Origin: an uncultured Pseudomonadales bacterium
GTDB taxonomy: Bacteria > Pseudomonadota > Gammaproteobacteria > Pseudomonadales > Cellvibrionaceae
Direction: 5' to 3'
Assembly: GCA_938048505.1 (NCBI GenBank)
Contig: CALIUX010000206.1
Location: forward strand, 1 to 5,531
Length of the DNA stretch: 5,531 nucleotides
This document shows, piece by piece, positions 1 through 5,531 of this stretch. Below the pieces are notes generated by a model. The model was not told the DNA's origin and did not search any database. It saw only the letters and a program-made list of their open reading frames with translations. Position 1 is the first letter of the stretch. Every line of letters starts with the position of its first letter. Made by a program: the position numbers and the translations under genes.

Positions 1-1658
1 CCACTCAGAATAATCACTTCACCATTAGAGGCCAATACCTGTGTTTCAACTTTTGTCTGAGAAGTTGTAGGGCCATTAGGGCCTTGCTCAAGAACACTCG
101 AAATTTCTTGCGATATATCAAGCACGACTTTGTCACCTTCATTAACATGAGGCGTAACATTCAACGTTACGCCAACGTCCTCACGCTGAACGGTGGTGAA
201 AGGGCTACTAATGCCGCCGCCATTACCAGTACCGCTGAAGCTACCTGTAATAAAAGGAACATTTTGACCAACAGTAAAGCTAGCTTCTGCGTTATCCATT
301 GTTAGCAGTGAGGGAGTAGAAAGAACATTGCTATCAGAGTCGCCTTCAAGCACATTTAAAACTGTGGCGAAATCAATATCATCATTTGTTCCGATCAAAC
401 CAAGTACACCGCGGCCAGCTGATGCCGCACCGCTAAGAGCCGTCGCCAAATCTGTTAGAGCAGAGACATTGTTAGCATCGTCGGTGAGGTCTGTTGAACC
501 CCCTAGCGCTGCAGCCGCAGGGCCAGCAAAATTACCGCCAAAATTTGAAGCACCAAAACCACCATTATCGGTATTTCTAAACATCCAACCAACACCGAGG
601 TTTTTATCAAAGCCTTCGCTGAGCTGAACAATAATCGCTTCAACCAATACTTGCGCTCTACGAATATCAAGACGCTCAACGACTGCCAACAGGGTATTAA
701 GTGAATCACCCTCAGCAGTAATCAGAAGTGAGTTAGTATCTTCATCCGCTTCTACTGTTGCACTAGACTTAGCGGCATCGCCTTTACCACCTGGGCCAAG
801 CTTTGATAAGTTTGCAACAACTTTTGTCAACACCTCTGCTGTTGGCTTAGCTTTTGCGTATTCAAGGTAAATAACACGTACATTGCCTGTTTGAGGCTTG
901 GGCTTATCTAGCTTACGCAAAAGCGTCTTAATACGCTTACGCTGCAACTCTTCACCCGTAATCAAAACCGCATTGTTTCGCTTGTCAGCAATTAATGTCA
1001 CTTTATTTTTAGAGCCACGTGCTTTTTCGTCTTTATCAACCTTAGTTAAGGTTTGCACCATTTCATCGGCGCTAGCATATTTAAGCTCGACAACATCCGT
1101 TACCGGCGTTGCAGATTTATCAATACGCTCAATAAGGGAGCGTATGCGTTGGATATTATCGATAGAGTCAGAAATCACAATCGAGTTAGAGGGGTCATAT
1201 GCCGCCAAGTGCGAATGCTGAGGCACGAGCGGGCGAATAACAGGTAGCACCTTAGCCGCCGCAATGTTTTGCAACTGAATAACTTGCGTAACAAAACCTT
1301 CTTCTTTTGTGGACTGATCCGTTACAGGAACAGGCGAAGAGCGTGCATCTTTAAGAGGCACCACACGAATCACATCATCCACTTCAACTAAGGTGTAATC
1401 GTGTATTTCTAAAACTGTACGAAATAAGTGCAGCAGTTCTTCTTCGTTCAAAGGCTTTGAAGAAATGACTTTGACACGCCCTTTAACGCGTTGATCGATC
1501 ACCGTTGTCTTGCCTGTCACATCGGCAACAAACTTGATGACCTCTTGAATATCAGAGTCTTTAAAATTGACCGTCCAGGTTTGTTCAGCCCAAGCTGCTG
1601 TACTCATTACAGCCAGCATAGAAAATACCGCACCAGCCTTTATTATTCGTTTAAGCAC
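1..1658 (-). CDS. gspD: Type II secretion system secretin GspD (partial, C-terminus beyond left edge)
   Basis: GspD is the outer-membrane secretin of the T2SS, a multimeric gated channel through which folded exoproteins leave the periplasm. The frame stays open for 552 codons from a GTG at 1658 to the window edge. The GTG is chosen because AAGGAG lies 8 bases upstream, and the other nearby GTG (1661) meets a stop after three codons. Residues 1-24 form a signal peptide (basic LKRIIK, hydrophobic core, cleavage after AWA). The N0 domain spans about 25-105 (TWTVNFKDSDIQEVIKFVAD). N1-N3 repeats span about 120-330, with the typical LKYASADEM, DKRNNAVLITG and VEADEDTNSLLIT strands. The secretin core starts near 335 (QVLVEAIIVQLSEG, LGVGW) and includes VLSTPSLLTMDNAEASF and the gate motif VGQNVPFITG (463-472). 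It continues through VGVTLNVTPHVNEGD to about 552. Family members are usually about 650-700 residues, so roughly the last 100-150 are missing. It follows gspC by 12 bases. Identification is secure. Confidence 0.97.
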   Translation of the reverse strand, partial: MLKRIIKAGAVFSMLAVMSTAAWAEQTWTVNFKDSDIQEVIKFVADVTGKTTVIDQRVKGRVKVISSKPLNEEELLHLFRTVLEIHDYTLVEVDDVIRVVPLKDARSSPVPVTDQSTKEEGFVTQVIQLQNIAAAKVLPVIRPLVPQHSHLAAYDPSNSIVISDSIDNIQRIRSLIERIDKSATPVTDVVELKYASADEMVQTLTKVDKDEKARGSKNKVTLIADKRNNAVLITGEELQRKRIKTLLRKLDKPKPQTGNVRVIYLEYAKAKPTAEVLTKVVANLSKLGPGGKGDAAKSSATVEADEDTNSLLITAEGDSLNTLLAVVERLDIRRAQVLVEAIIVQLSEGFDKNLGVGWMFRNTDNGGFGASNFGGNFAGPAAAALGGSTDLTDDANNVSALTDLATALSGAASAGRGVLGLIGTNDDIDFATVLNVLEGDSDSNVLSTPSLLTMDNAEASFTVGQNVPFITGSFSGTGNGGGISSPFTTVQREDVGVTLNVTPHVNEGDKVVLDISQEISSVLEQGPNGPTTSQTKVETQVLASNGEVIILS

Positions 1659-1675
1659 CCACCCGTCTCCTTATT
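1659..1675 (-). promoter_or_regulatory. gspD ribosome binding site overlapping gspC stop
   Basis: On the minus strand the gspC stop TAA runs directly into GGAG, giving the site TAAGGAG 8 bases before the gspD GTG. The strong Shine-Dalgarno sequence decides the GTG start for gspD. The overlap with the upstream stop suggests that ribosomes ending gspC help initiate gspD. The coupling is inferred. Confidence 0.8.
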
Positions 1676-2639
1676 CAGAACTCATGCGGATTTGTATAAA
1701 TTGTGTACTGCCATCGCGCATAACCTCAAGGTTTGCCTCGGTAGCCGTTTTCAATGCTTGATAGACCTCACGAACCTTCTGCGGTTCGTTCACTTCAATG
1801 CCATTTACAGAAACGACAATATCATTATTTTTAAGGCCTACTTGATCAAATAGTTCGCGCTTGCGACCGGGACGTACTTTATAACCGACCATTTGACCGT
1901 TTTCAGTTGCCACCATAAAACGAACCACATCACCTATTGATTTTGCCTGGGCAATTTGATCACTGGAAATTTGGCGCTTGGTTACATTATCTGGCTGTTT
2001 CGGTTTTGGTGCAGGCGCTTTTCGCGGCTGCCGACGTGTTGACGCAACCTTCTTGCCGTCTTCACCGTACAACCATAGCTTTTCGGCTTTGCCATTATTA
2101 TCAAGAATAACCCATAAATCAGCGACATCCTTAAGTGACACATTACGTGCACCGGGAATTTTATCGCCAATTTTGTAGAGTTTTTGGGAGCTGGCTTCAC
2201 CAATAATAGCCCACGACTTTTCGGGTTGATTACTGGCAATAACACCCTGTAATTTAAGATTCAGCTTTGTTTCTTGAACTGGCTTTGCTGCATCCAGCTC
2301 TTTTTGTCGCTGACGCTCAGCCGCTAAGCGATCTTGCTCTGCCTTAGGATCATAGTTACCAAATAGGTTGTTGAGCGAATTAAGATCAACTGATCGAACC
2401 GAAGCAGTACTAATCACACCCACCTTAGCAGGCACAACAGGCGTAACAGGCTGATGAGGCACAGGCACAACAACCCAAAACAAGCGAGCAATACTATGAA
2501 TAACCCAGATAACCATGAGTAATATGACTAGCTGACGCAGTCTTTTTGGCGGTATACGCTTGGCAACCCCTACACACTTTGCCCAGTAATCACTGGCGGT
2601 CTGCATGATGGGAGATGAGGCCAACGAGTGACTATTCAC
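1671..2639 (-). CDS. gspC: Type II secretion system inner-membrane protein GspC
   Basis: GspC is the bitopic inner-membrane protein that links the T2SS inner-membrane platform to the periplasmic N-domains of the GspD secretin. The 322-residue product has a short cytoplasmic N-terminus (1-33, basic just before the membrane), one transmembrane segment at about 34-58 (LVILLMVIWVIHSIA) and a proline-rich stretch (59-70). A homology region follows at about 84-195, opening with VDLNSLNNLFG and including LNLKLQGVIAS, WAIIG and YKIGDKIPG. A Lys/Pro-rich linker (about 196-222) leads to a C-terminal PDZ domain (about 226-322, with FDQVGLKNNDIVVSVNGIEV). The start is GTG at 2639, with GGAG 7 bases upstream; the in-frame ATG at codon 12 has no comparable ribosome site. 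Its length is near the usual 270-320. It is the first gene of the visible T2SS operon, with gspD directly after it. Assignment rests on domain order plus the adjacent gspD. Confidence 0.95.
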   Translation of the reverse strand: MNSHSLASSPIMQTASDYWAKCVGVAKRIPPKRLRQLVILLMVIWVIHSIARLFWVVVPVPHQPVTPVVPAKVGVISTASVRSVDLNSLNNLFGNYDPKAEQDRLAAERQRQKELDAAKPVQETKLNLKLQGVIASNQPEKSWAIIGEASSQKLYKIGDKIPGARNVSLKDVADLWVILDNNGKAEKLWLYGEDGKKVASTRRQPRKAPAPKPKQPDNVTKRQISSDQIAQAKSIGDVVRFMVATENGQMVGYKVRPGRKRELFDQVGLKNNDIVVSVNGIEVNEPQKVREVYQALKTATEANLEVMRDGSTQFIQIRMSSE

Positions 2640-2660
2640 CGGCTTTCTCCATTATTATTG

Positions 2661-2689
2661 ATTACAAGTTCAGCCAAGTGTTTAACCCT
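2661..2689 (-). promoter_or_regulatory. Weak candidate sigma70 promoter for gspCD
   Basis: Read on the minus strand, TGTAAT (2666-2661) matches the -10 consensus at 5 of 6 positions and would start transcription about 15 bases before the gspC GTG. The hexamer 17 bases further upstream (AGGGTT) is a poor -35, so an activator or a different start site is possible. The -35 position falls inside the inverted repeat at 2679-2695. Confidence 0.25.
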
Positions 2690-2695
2690 TAAACA
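2679..2695. repeat. 17-bp inverted repeat upstream of gspC
   Basis: TGTTTAA and TTAAACA are perfect inverted arms of 7 bases separated by CCC, ending 39 bases before the gspC start codon. The arms are AT-rich with no following T-run in either direction, so this looks more like a DNA-binding site for a dimeric regulator than a terminator. The binding protein is unknown. Confidence 0.5.
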
Positions 2696-2844
2696 AAACG
2701 AACAAAAAGCATGATTGGAACGATATTTAGGCCATTACTGGCGCAACAATATCCCCGAAAGTGTGCGGACATGCAAATAGATAATATTAAATATAGCCAT
2801 ACAAGAGCGTATTTTGGAGAATAAAGCACAAATGAGGCAGTTTA

Positions 2845-2873
2845 TTGCCAAGACTGCTTGCATTAGTTATAGC
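2845..2873 (+). promoter_or_regulatory. Candidate sigma70 promoter facing the small gene and gshA
   Basis: TTGCCA (2845-2850) matches the -35 consensus at 5 of 6 positions. TATAGC (2868-2873) matches the -10 at 4 of 6. The spacer is exactly 17 bases. Transcription would start near 2880 and leave a leader of about 250 bases before the ATG at 3130, which would contain the hairpin at 3081-3100. No better promoter was seen nearer the gene, although TATAAG at 3112-3117 without a good -35 is a possible alternative. Confidence 0.4.
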
Positions 2874-3080
2874 AGACACAATTGATTTAACTGGATAAAA
2901 GCTGACTTTTAGGCCGTGCTTTACCGCTTTAAGCATTGCGCCAGACGCACCACAACAAAGCCTTAAAATGCAACATCCCATTTTCAACCACTCCAATTCC
3001 ACACACTTTCCATACACCATGAACAAGTGCTCAAGTCTGGCCAACATTCCGATCAAACGCTATGCTGCCAACCAACAACA

Positions 3081-3100
3081 GCCAGCAAGTATTTGCTGGC
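3081..3100 (+). repeat. Perfect 8-bp hairpin or palindrome before the gshA operon
   Basis: GCCAGCAA and TTGCTGGC are perfect inverted arms with a GTAT loop, ending 29 bases before the start codon at 3130. No T-run follows (CTTAAGCTCC), so it is not a standard intrinsic terminator. It could be an operator in DNA or a leader hairpin in mRNA controlling translation or stability. Confidence 0.55.
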
Positions 3101-3129
3101 CTTAAGCTCCCTATAAGTGACTCGCAACA

Positions 3130-3549
3130 ATGACAAAAGTTTACTTACTGCAGAACCAAGACGGTTATTTTTTAAATAATCAGCAAGAATGGGTTGATGG
3201 CGGTGATGCAAAGCGCATTTATCGTACAGTCCACAAAGACGAAGCGCTCAACACCAAAGCAGAAATAACGGTTAAATTTGCCGATATTCGAATCGAAATC
3301 ATCACCTGCGGAACCAATGACAAAGGTATACCTCAAATTCCGGACTCGTTATTGCCCGATTTAAGCCCCACATTGGATATTGAGACTGAGCCAGCAAGCC
3401 ATGCGCAGCAAAACGACTCACTGCAAGCATATGAAAGCAATACGCAGGACATGCCAACAGGCGACACACTTGGTTCAGAAATCAAACAGTCCGCTAACGA
3501 CATCAGCCCTCAATTAGCAACCCCACTACCAGAAGAAGATAACCCATGA
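3130..3549 (+). CDS. Uncharacterised 139-residue protein coupled to gshA
   Basis: I do not recognise a named family with certainty. The protein has two parts. Residues 1-78 look folded (MTKVYLLQNQDGYFLN, then QEWVDG, YRTVHKDEALN and FADIRIEII, ending in PQIPDSLLPDL). Residues 79-139 are low-complexity, rich in Ser, Thr, Gln, Pro and acid, with 12 Asp/Glu against a single Lys, and are probably disordered. There is no signal peptide or membrane segment, so it is likely cytoplasmic. There is one Cys (60). The ATG has no strong Shine-Dalgarno sequence. The gene is very likely real: its stop overlaps the gshA start as ATGA, so the two should be co-translated. A role linked to glutathione synthesis is only an inference from this coupling. 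Confidence 0.8.
   Translation: MTKVYLLQNQDGYFLNNQQEWVDGGDAKRIYRTVHKDEALNTKAEITVKFADIRIEIITCGTNDKGIPQIPDSLLPDLSPTLDIETEPASHAQQNDSLQAYESNTQDMPTGDTLGSEIKQSANDISPQLATPLPEEDNP
3546..3549 (+). promoter_or_regulatory. ATGA stop-start overlap joining the small gene to gshA
   Basis: The TGA of the 139-residue gene and the ATG of gshA share ATGA. With only a weak purine-rich ribosome site in front, gshA translation probably depends on termination-reinitiation from the upstream gene. The overlap is seen directly; the dependence is inferred. Confidence 0.8.
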
Positions 3550-5162
3550 CAGACGCCCACCTCCCTGAATTACAGTCATCCACCTCTGTCATGGCGCTAC
3601 TTCAACAGCTCAGCGAATCGGAAAACCACCCGCTCACACGGGGATTTTTAAAAGGAGTTGAAAAAGAAGGGTTACGCGCAACAACCAATGGCGACCTGAG
3701 TCAGGCTACCCATCCAATAGGATTGGGATCACCTCTCACACACAGTCAAATTACAACAGATTTTAGTGAGTCTTTGCTGGAGTTTATTACACCGCCCACT
3801 CACCTCAATCAACACGCATTGGAAGATCTCGACACACTACACCAATATACTTACACCCAAATAGGCAATGAAGTCATTTGGCCTGCCAGCATGCCCTGCC
3901 GCTTACCACACGACGATGCCATACCTGTTGCCTTGTATGGCAGCAGCAATGTTGCAAAGATGAAAACTGTTTACCGAGAGGGCTTAGGCCTGCGTTACGG
4001 TAGAACAATGCAAACGGTAGCCGGGCTGCATTATAACTTCTCATTACCACGCGCTTTTTGGGCTTTTTTGCACCAACATGAAATGAGCTGTGAAAGCCTA
4101 GAAACTTACATTACGCAAAAATATTTTCACCTAATACGTAATTTTCGACGCTACTACTGGCTGCTCATTTATTTATTCGGCGCCTCACCTGTTGTAGATG
4201 CAAGCTTTGTACAAGATAGACCTCATGCGCTAGAAACGATTACTGAAAATACGCTAGGCAAACGCTATGCGACCTCGCTACGCATGGGCGATTTGGGGTA
4301 CCAAAGCTCCGCACAAAAAGAACTGTTTATTTGCTACAACACCCTGCCCAACTACATTAAGACGCTACAAGGTGCGATTAAGACACCCTACACACCTTAC
4401 ATCAACTTAGATAATGGCAACCATAGACAGCTCAATACAAGCCTATTACAGATCGAAAATGAATTTTATAGCCCAATCAGACCAAAGCGCACGGCCCACA
4501 AAGGTGAAACAGCATTAACAGCTTTATGTAAACGCGGCGTGGAATATTTAGAGGTTCGCTGCTTAGATTTAGACCCCTTCGAGCCAGCAGGCGTATCGCG
4601 CCAGACGATGCGATTTATCGACAGCTTTTTACTCTACTGCCTGCTGCTACCAAGCCCAGAATGCCACACAGAGGAGTTTGCTCGCACAGCAGAGAATCAA
4701 CGCAGAACGGTTAATGAAGGCCGCAAGCCCGGTTTAGAACTGCTCGATACAAATGGCAACCCCATTGCACTCAAAAAGTGGGCTGAGCACCTATTAGCCG
4801 ATATCAAACCCGTAACAGAACTGCTGAAGCAAAGCTCTGGTGATCAAACCTATTGCGATGCTTTTAGGCTGGCCGATGAAAAAGTTGCCAACCCCGAAAA
4901 TACACCGTCAGGAAAAGTGATGTCTGCTATTCAGTCAGGCGAAAGTCATATTGATTTTTGTCAGAGAATGGCCGAGCAACATAAGCAGACCTTAAATCAA
5001 TCACCACTCACTGATGACACCATCAAACGCTACAAATCAATGACCGAAACGTCTCTCGCGCAGTTAGCACAAGAAGAATCCCAGCAACAAATTCCTTTTG
5101 AAGACTTTCTAAAACATTACTATCAGCAATATAACGACTGTCAATTGGAGCTCAATGCGTAA
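3546..5162 (+). CDS. gshA: Glutamate-cysteine ligase GshA
   Basis: GshA joins L-glutamate and L-cysteine with ATP to give gamma-glutamylcysteine, the first and limiting step of glutathione synthesis in the cytoplasm. The 538 residues are close to the 518 of E. coli GshA and match it along their length. Visible landmarks are GVEKEGLR (37-44, Glu39 and Glu41 at the positions of E. coli Glu27 and Glu29), ITTDFSESLLEFITP (69-83), WPASMPC (112-118), YREGLGLRYG (143-152), LHYNFSLP (161-168), YLFGASP (209-215) and YATSLRMGDLGY (241-252). Further on are LQIENEFYSPIRPKR (301-315), EVRCLDLDPF (336-345) and EGRKPGL (391-397). All metal- and ATP-site acidic and basic residues that I can align appear intact. 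The start ATG overlaps the stop of the upstream gene, preceded by a purine-rich AGAAGAAGA rather than a classic ribosome site. The N-terminus is about 12 residues longer than E. coli's. Confidence 0.97.
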   Translation: MTDAHLPELQSSTSVMALLQQLSESENHPLTRGFLKGVEKEGLRATTNGDLSQATHPIGLGSPLTHSQITTDFSESLLEFITPPTHLNQHALEDLDTLHQYTYTQIGNEVIWPASMPCRLPHDDAIPVALYGSSNVAKMKTVYREGLGLRYGRTMQTVAGLHYNFSLPRAFWAFLHQHEMSCESLETYITQKYFHLIRNFRRYYWLLIYLFGASPVVDASFVQDRPHALETITENTLGKRYATSLRMGDLGYQSSAQKELFICYNTLPNYIKTLQGAIKTPYTPYINLDNGNHRQLNTSLLQIENEFYSPIRPKRTAHKGETALTALCKRGVEYLEVRCLDLDPFEPAGVSRQTMRFIDSFLLYCLLLPSPECHTEEFARTAENQRRTVNEGRKPGLELLDTNGNPIALKKWAEHLLADIKPVTELLKQSSGDQTYCDAFRLADEKVANPENTPSGKVMSAIQSGESHIDFCQRMAEQHKQTLNQSPLTDDTIKRYKSMTETSLAQLAQEESQQQIPFEDFLKHYYQQYNDCQLELNA

Positions 5163-5217
5163 AGCGTAAAGGATAAAAGCGGCAAGCAGATTCGTAACCA
5201 CATAATAGACAGCATTA

Positions 5218-5233
5218 ATACAGCTCGCTGTAT
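5218..5233. repeat. 16-bp palindrome upstream of ksgA -10 box
   Basis: ATACAGC and GCTGTAT are perfect inverted arms with a two-base centre (TC). The site ends 7 bases before the TATAAT at 5241 and covers the position where a -35 box would sit (5218-5223 for a 17-base spacer). This is the geometry of an operator for a dimeric regulator. No T-run follows, so a gshA terminator is less likely. Confidence 0.5.
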
Positions 5234-5237
5234 AGCC

Positions 5238-5246
5238 TGATATAAT
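5238..5246 (+). promoter_or_regulatory. Extended -10 promoter for ksgA
   Basis: TGATATAAT is a perfect extended -10 element (TG, one base, TATAAT). The -35 region is poor (ATACAG at 17 bases), which is common for extended -10 promoters. Transcription would start near 5253, giving a leader of about 94 bases that carries the hairpin at 5307-5329. This suggests ksgA has its own promoter rather than relying on read-through from gshA. Confidence 0.6.
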
Positions 5247-5306
5247 GGTCACTTATAACTGACGCCACCAACGACGGTCTAGGCTTTTTAATACGCCATA
5301 CCGAGT

Positions 5307-5329
5307 CTGCGTACCACTATGGTATGCAG
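5307..5329 (+). repeat. 10-bp hairpin in the ksgA leader
   Basis: CTGCGTACCA (5307-5316) can pair with TGGTATGCAG (5320-5329) through 10 base pairs, one of them G-U in RNA, closing a CTA triloop. It ends 17 bases before the ksgA ATG, close to the region a ribosome would cover. CATACC at 5297-5302 could instead pair with GGTATG at 5321-5326, so an alternative fold exists. No T-run follows. Confidence 0.5.
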
Positions 5330-5346
5330 CGCCTAATCGAGATAAC

Positions 5347-5531
5347 ATGAAACAGCCTGAAAATCGCCATCGCGCGCGCAAGCGTTTTGGTCAAAACTTC
5401 TTACATGATCAGCACATCATTAGCCATATTGTTCGCTCCATCAGCCCAAAAGAAAGCGATAACATCGTGGAGATTGGGCCCGGTAAAGGCGCGATTACAG
5501 CGCTGCTATTAGATGCGTGTTCACGGCTCAA
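5347..5531 (+). CDS. ksgA: 16S rRNA dimethyladenosine transferase KsgA/RsmA (partial, N-terminus)
   Basis: KsgA uses S-adenosylmethionine to dimethylate two adjacent adenines in helix 45 of 16S rRNA (1518 and 1519 in E. coli), a late small-subunit assembly step. Loss gives kasugamycin resistance in known hosts. Only 61 codons are in the window, but they are diagnostic: the [11 protein letters not shown] signature (11-21) and the SAM-binding motif [12 protein letters not shown] (41-51). The full protein is normally about 265-275 residues, so about three quarters is beyond the right edge. The ATG at 5347 gives the usual short N-terminal extension before RKRFGQNF; the ribosome site is weak (GAGA, about five bases upstream). 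The neighbour upstream is gshA, not pdxA as in the common surA-pdxA-ksgA-apaG-apaH order. Confidence 0.95.
   Translation, partial: MKQPENRHRARKRFGQNFLHDQHIISHIVRSISPKESDNIVEIGPGKGAITALLLDACSRL

Larger units (their letters stand above)
2640..3129. other. Divergent intergenic region, no convincing gene
   Basis: About 490 bases separate the minus-strand gspC operon from the plus-strand small gene and gshA. Neither strand shows a frame with a good start, ribosome site and protein-like composition. The only sizeable frame (minus, 3056-2787) starts with TTG and encodes a Cys-rich sequence with no recognisable motif. The region is AT-rich near 2776-2796. It holds an inverted repeat (2679-2695), a plausible plus-strand promoter (2845-2873) and a perfect hairpin (3081-3100), each listed separately. 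I saw no tRNA or known riboswitch fold, but a small RNA cannot be excluded by eye. Confidence 0.6.

Noticed and set aside
365..424. Gly/Ala-rich stretch of GspD (residues about 365-424, lying near position 390-570) as an insertion
   Set aside because: Canonical GspD proteins have a variable, small-residue-rich segment of similar length between the LGV-W strand and the ATPS-like strand, so this is ordinary. The start and end given here are residue numbers.
84..1247. Several plus-strand frames of 64-107 codons inside gspD
   Set aside because: They lie antisense to a long, clearly conserved secretin frame and have low-complexity or unrecognisable products.
1491..2245. Frames on both strands overlapping the start of gspD and gspC
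   Set aside because: The gspC frame spans this region with intact domains; the overlapping frames show no ribosome site or family motif.
2787..3056. 89-residue frame on the minus strand in the intergenic region
   Set aside because: It begins with TTG, has no ribosome site, encodes a Cys-rich sequence without recognisable motif, and overlaps the likely control region of the plus-strand genes.
5234..5289. AGCCT...AGGCT followed by TTTTT as a gshA terminator
   Set aside because: The stem is only 5 bp around a loop of about 42 bases that contains the ksgA -10 box, so the pairing is too weak to call a terminator.
1..5531. Mobile element, CRISPR, tRNA or defence system
   Set aside because: No transposase or integrase, terminal repeats, regularly spaced repeats or cloverleaf sequence was seen. 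Every long frame belongs to a housekeeping or secretion gene except the small gene before gshA.

Overview
The window reads as chromosomal DNA of a gammaproteobacterium. Moderate GC, a type II secretion system (T2SS), a gamma-proteobacterial-type GshA (similar in layout to the E. coli enzyme) and KsgA all fit this. A marine Cellvibrionales-like lineage (Teredinibacter/Saccharophagus relatives) is my guess from overall protein character, not something the sequence proves.

Layout. Positions 1-2639 hold the start of a T2SS operon on the minus strand: gspC (2639-1671), then gspD (1658 to beyond the left edge). Both start with GTG, and the gspD Shine-Dalgarno sequence overlaps the gspC stop codon. 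Positions 2640-3129 are a roughly 490-base divergent intergenic region with no convincing gene. It holds a 17-bp inverted repeat just upstream of gspC, a plausible plus-strand sigma70 promoter, and a perfect 8-bp hairpin just before the next gene. Positions 3130-5162 are a two-gene plus-strand unit: a 139-residue uncharacterised protein whose stop overlaps the start of gshA (glutamate-cysteine ligase) in an ATGA junction. Positions 5163-5346 are a regulatory-looking spacer with a 16-bp palindrome, an extended -10 promoter and a 10-bp leader hairpin. They lead into ksgA/rsmA (5347 to beyond the right edge).

How the genes work together. GspC (inner-membrane clamp) and GspD (outer-membrane secretin) form the trans-envelope axis of the T2SS, which exports folded enzymes. 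GshA makes gamma-glutamylcysteine, the first step to glutathione. The small protein is translationally coupled to GshA but has no function I can name. KsgA dimethylates two adenines near the 3' end of 16S rRNA. These are mainly housekeeping genes. I see no mobile element, CRISPR array, tRNA, rRNA or defence system, and no clear new system. The less explained parts are the small gene coupled to gshA and the palindromes at the three candidate control regions.
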